From assembly GCA_030837305.1 (NCBI GenBank), contig JAUPKT010000061.1, forward strand, positions 1 to 5,710: DNA of 5,710 bases, given 5' to 3'. Shown here piece by piece: positions 5,481 through 5,710 of the stretch (its first letter is position 1; each line of letters starts with the position of its first letter). Below the pieces are notes generated by a model. The model was not told the DNA's origin and ran no database searches. It worked only from the letters and a program-made list of their open reading frames with translations. A program made the translations under genes and the position numbers. This DNA is from Thermodesulfobacteriota bacterium (lineage in GTDB: Bacteria > Desulfobacterota > Desulfomonilia > Desulfomonilales > Desulfomonilaceae).

Positions 5481-5574
5481 TACCTTGTCGAGTTTTCTTA
5501 CAAAGTCGTGCATCTTTACTTTCCACTTTATTGAGATCGGCACAAACGATGTCAAAATAGTCTCGAACGTGCAT
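5481..5574 (-). pseudogene. Frameshifted, truncated copy of the 95-aa helical protein gene
   Basis: Reading leftward from ATG at 5574, one frame gives MHVRDYFDIVCADL and the next frame gives KWKVKMHDFVRKLDKV. Together they parallel MHVRDYCDNVSAEL and GWKVKMYDVMRKLEKV of the gene at 749-1036. Between the shared CTC and TGG codons there are seven bases here (5526-5532) against six in the intact gene, a clean +1 frameshift. After KLDKV the similarity stops, so the other two helices are missing. The shifted frame runs on to a stop at 5403 as unrelated sequence. The purine-rich stretch GGAAGAAG before ATG is a weaker ribosome binding site than at the intact copy. It is best read as a dead duplicate. 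A base error in the read could explain the shift but not the missing C-terminus. Confidence 0.75.
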
Positions 5575-5602
5575 TTCACTTCTTCCCACGCCCACTGAGG
5601 GA

Positions 5603-5710
5603 TCATGCGAAGTGCAGTTCATGGATAGGATCCACTGTGCGACCAATATCAATGACCCCTTTCTGATCCACAAAAAGGCCAAAACAGAATTTTATCCATC
5701 GGAGAGGGTC
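5603..5710 (-). CDS. C-terminal end of an unidentified reading frame entering from the right edge
   Basis: A minus-strand frame is open from the window edge to TGA at 5605-5603 and encodes 35 residues. It reads plausibly as protein (GLFVDQKGVIDIGRTVDP near the middle), with a hydrophobic start and an alternating beta-type stretch. It ends 28 bases before the start of the degenerate small-protein copy, on the same strand. With so little sequence I cannot name it, and it may be chance. Confidence 0.3.
   Translation of the reverse strand, partial: DPLRWIKFCFGLFVDQKGVIDIGRTVDPIHELHFA

Noticed and set aside
1..5710. CRISPR arrays, tandem repeats, complete insertion sequences or rRNA
   Set aside because: No regularly spaced repeats, transposase gene or rRNA motif was seen on either strand.

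Overview
The window looks like chromosomal DNA of mixed, intermediate GC from an environmental bacterium, most likely a Desulfobacterota/deltaproteobacterium-like organism. That guess rests on the style of the small helical protein at 749-1036, on the tRNA-Phe sequence type and on the gene mix. It comes from memory, not from a search, and is weak.

Left part (1-1036): the last 200 codons of a molybdenum hydroxylase large subunit of the isoquinoline 1-oxidoreductase beta (IorB) type run in from the left edge. Facing it is a 95-residue soluble helical protein of unknown function with a very strong ribosome binding site.

Middle-left (1037-2065): a 387-base leader holds a good sigma-70-type promoter (TTGAAA, 17 bases, TAGAAT). 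It precedes three nearly touching membrane-protein genes of 37, 35 and 138 residues. The first two fall below usual gene-calling limits. None could be assigned to a family, and this cassette is the best candidate here for an undescribed system.

Middle (2066-2923): gene-poor and scarred. It holds a 10-bp inverted repeat, a C-terminal remnant of a membrane protein, and the 3' part (anticodon loop to CCA) of a tRNA-Phe gene with no 5' half. A tRNA 3' fragment of this kind is the classic footprint of an integrase attachment site. By the usual geometry the inserted DNA would lie to its right. Two short dyads follow in an otherwise empty, AT-rich stretch.

Right part (2924-5351, minus strand): a DUF2177 membrane protein, then after a 425-base gap a DUF1295 (steroid 5-alpha-reductase-like) membrane protein and a PlsC-type 1-acylglycerol-3-phosphate acyltransferase. 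The last two overlap by one base (TGATG) and are surely co-translated. The set points to modification of membrane lipids, but the substrate cannot be read from the sequence.

Right edge (5352-5710): a frameshifted, truncated copy of the 95-residue protein gene, and the end of another minus-strand reading frame entering from outside. The two related small-protein loci bracket the central 4.4 kb in the same orientation.
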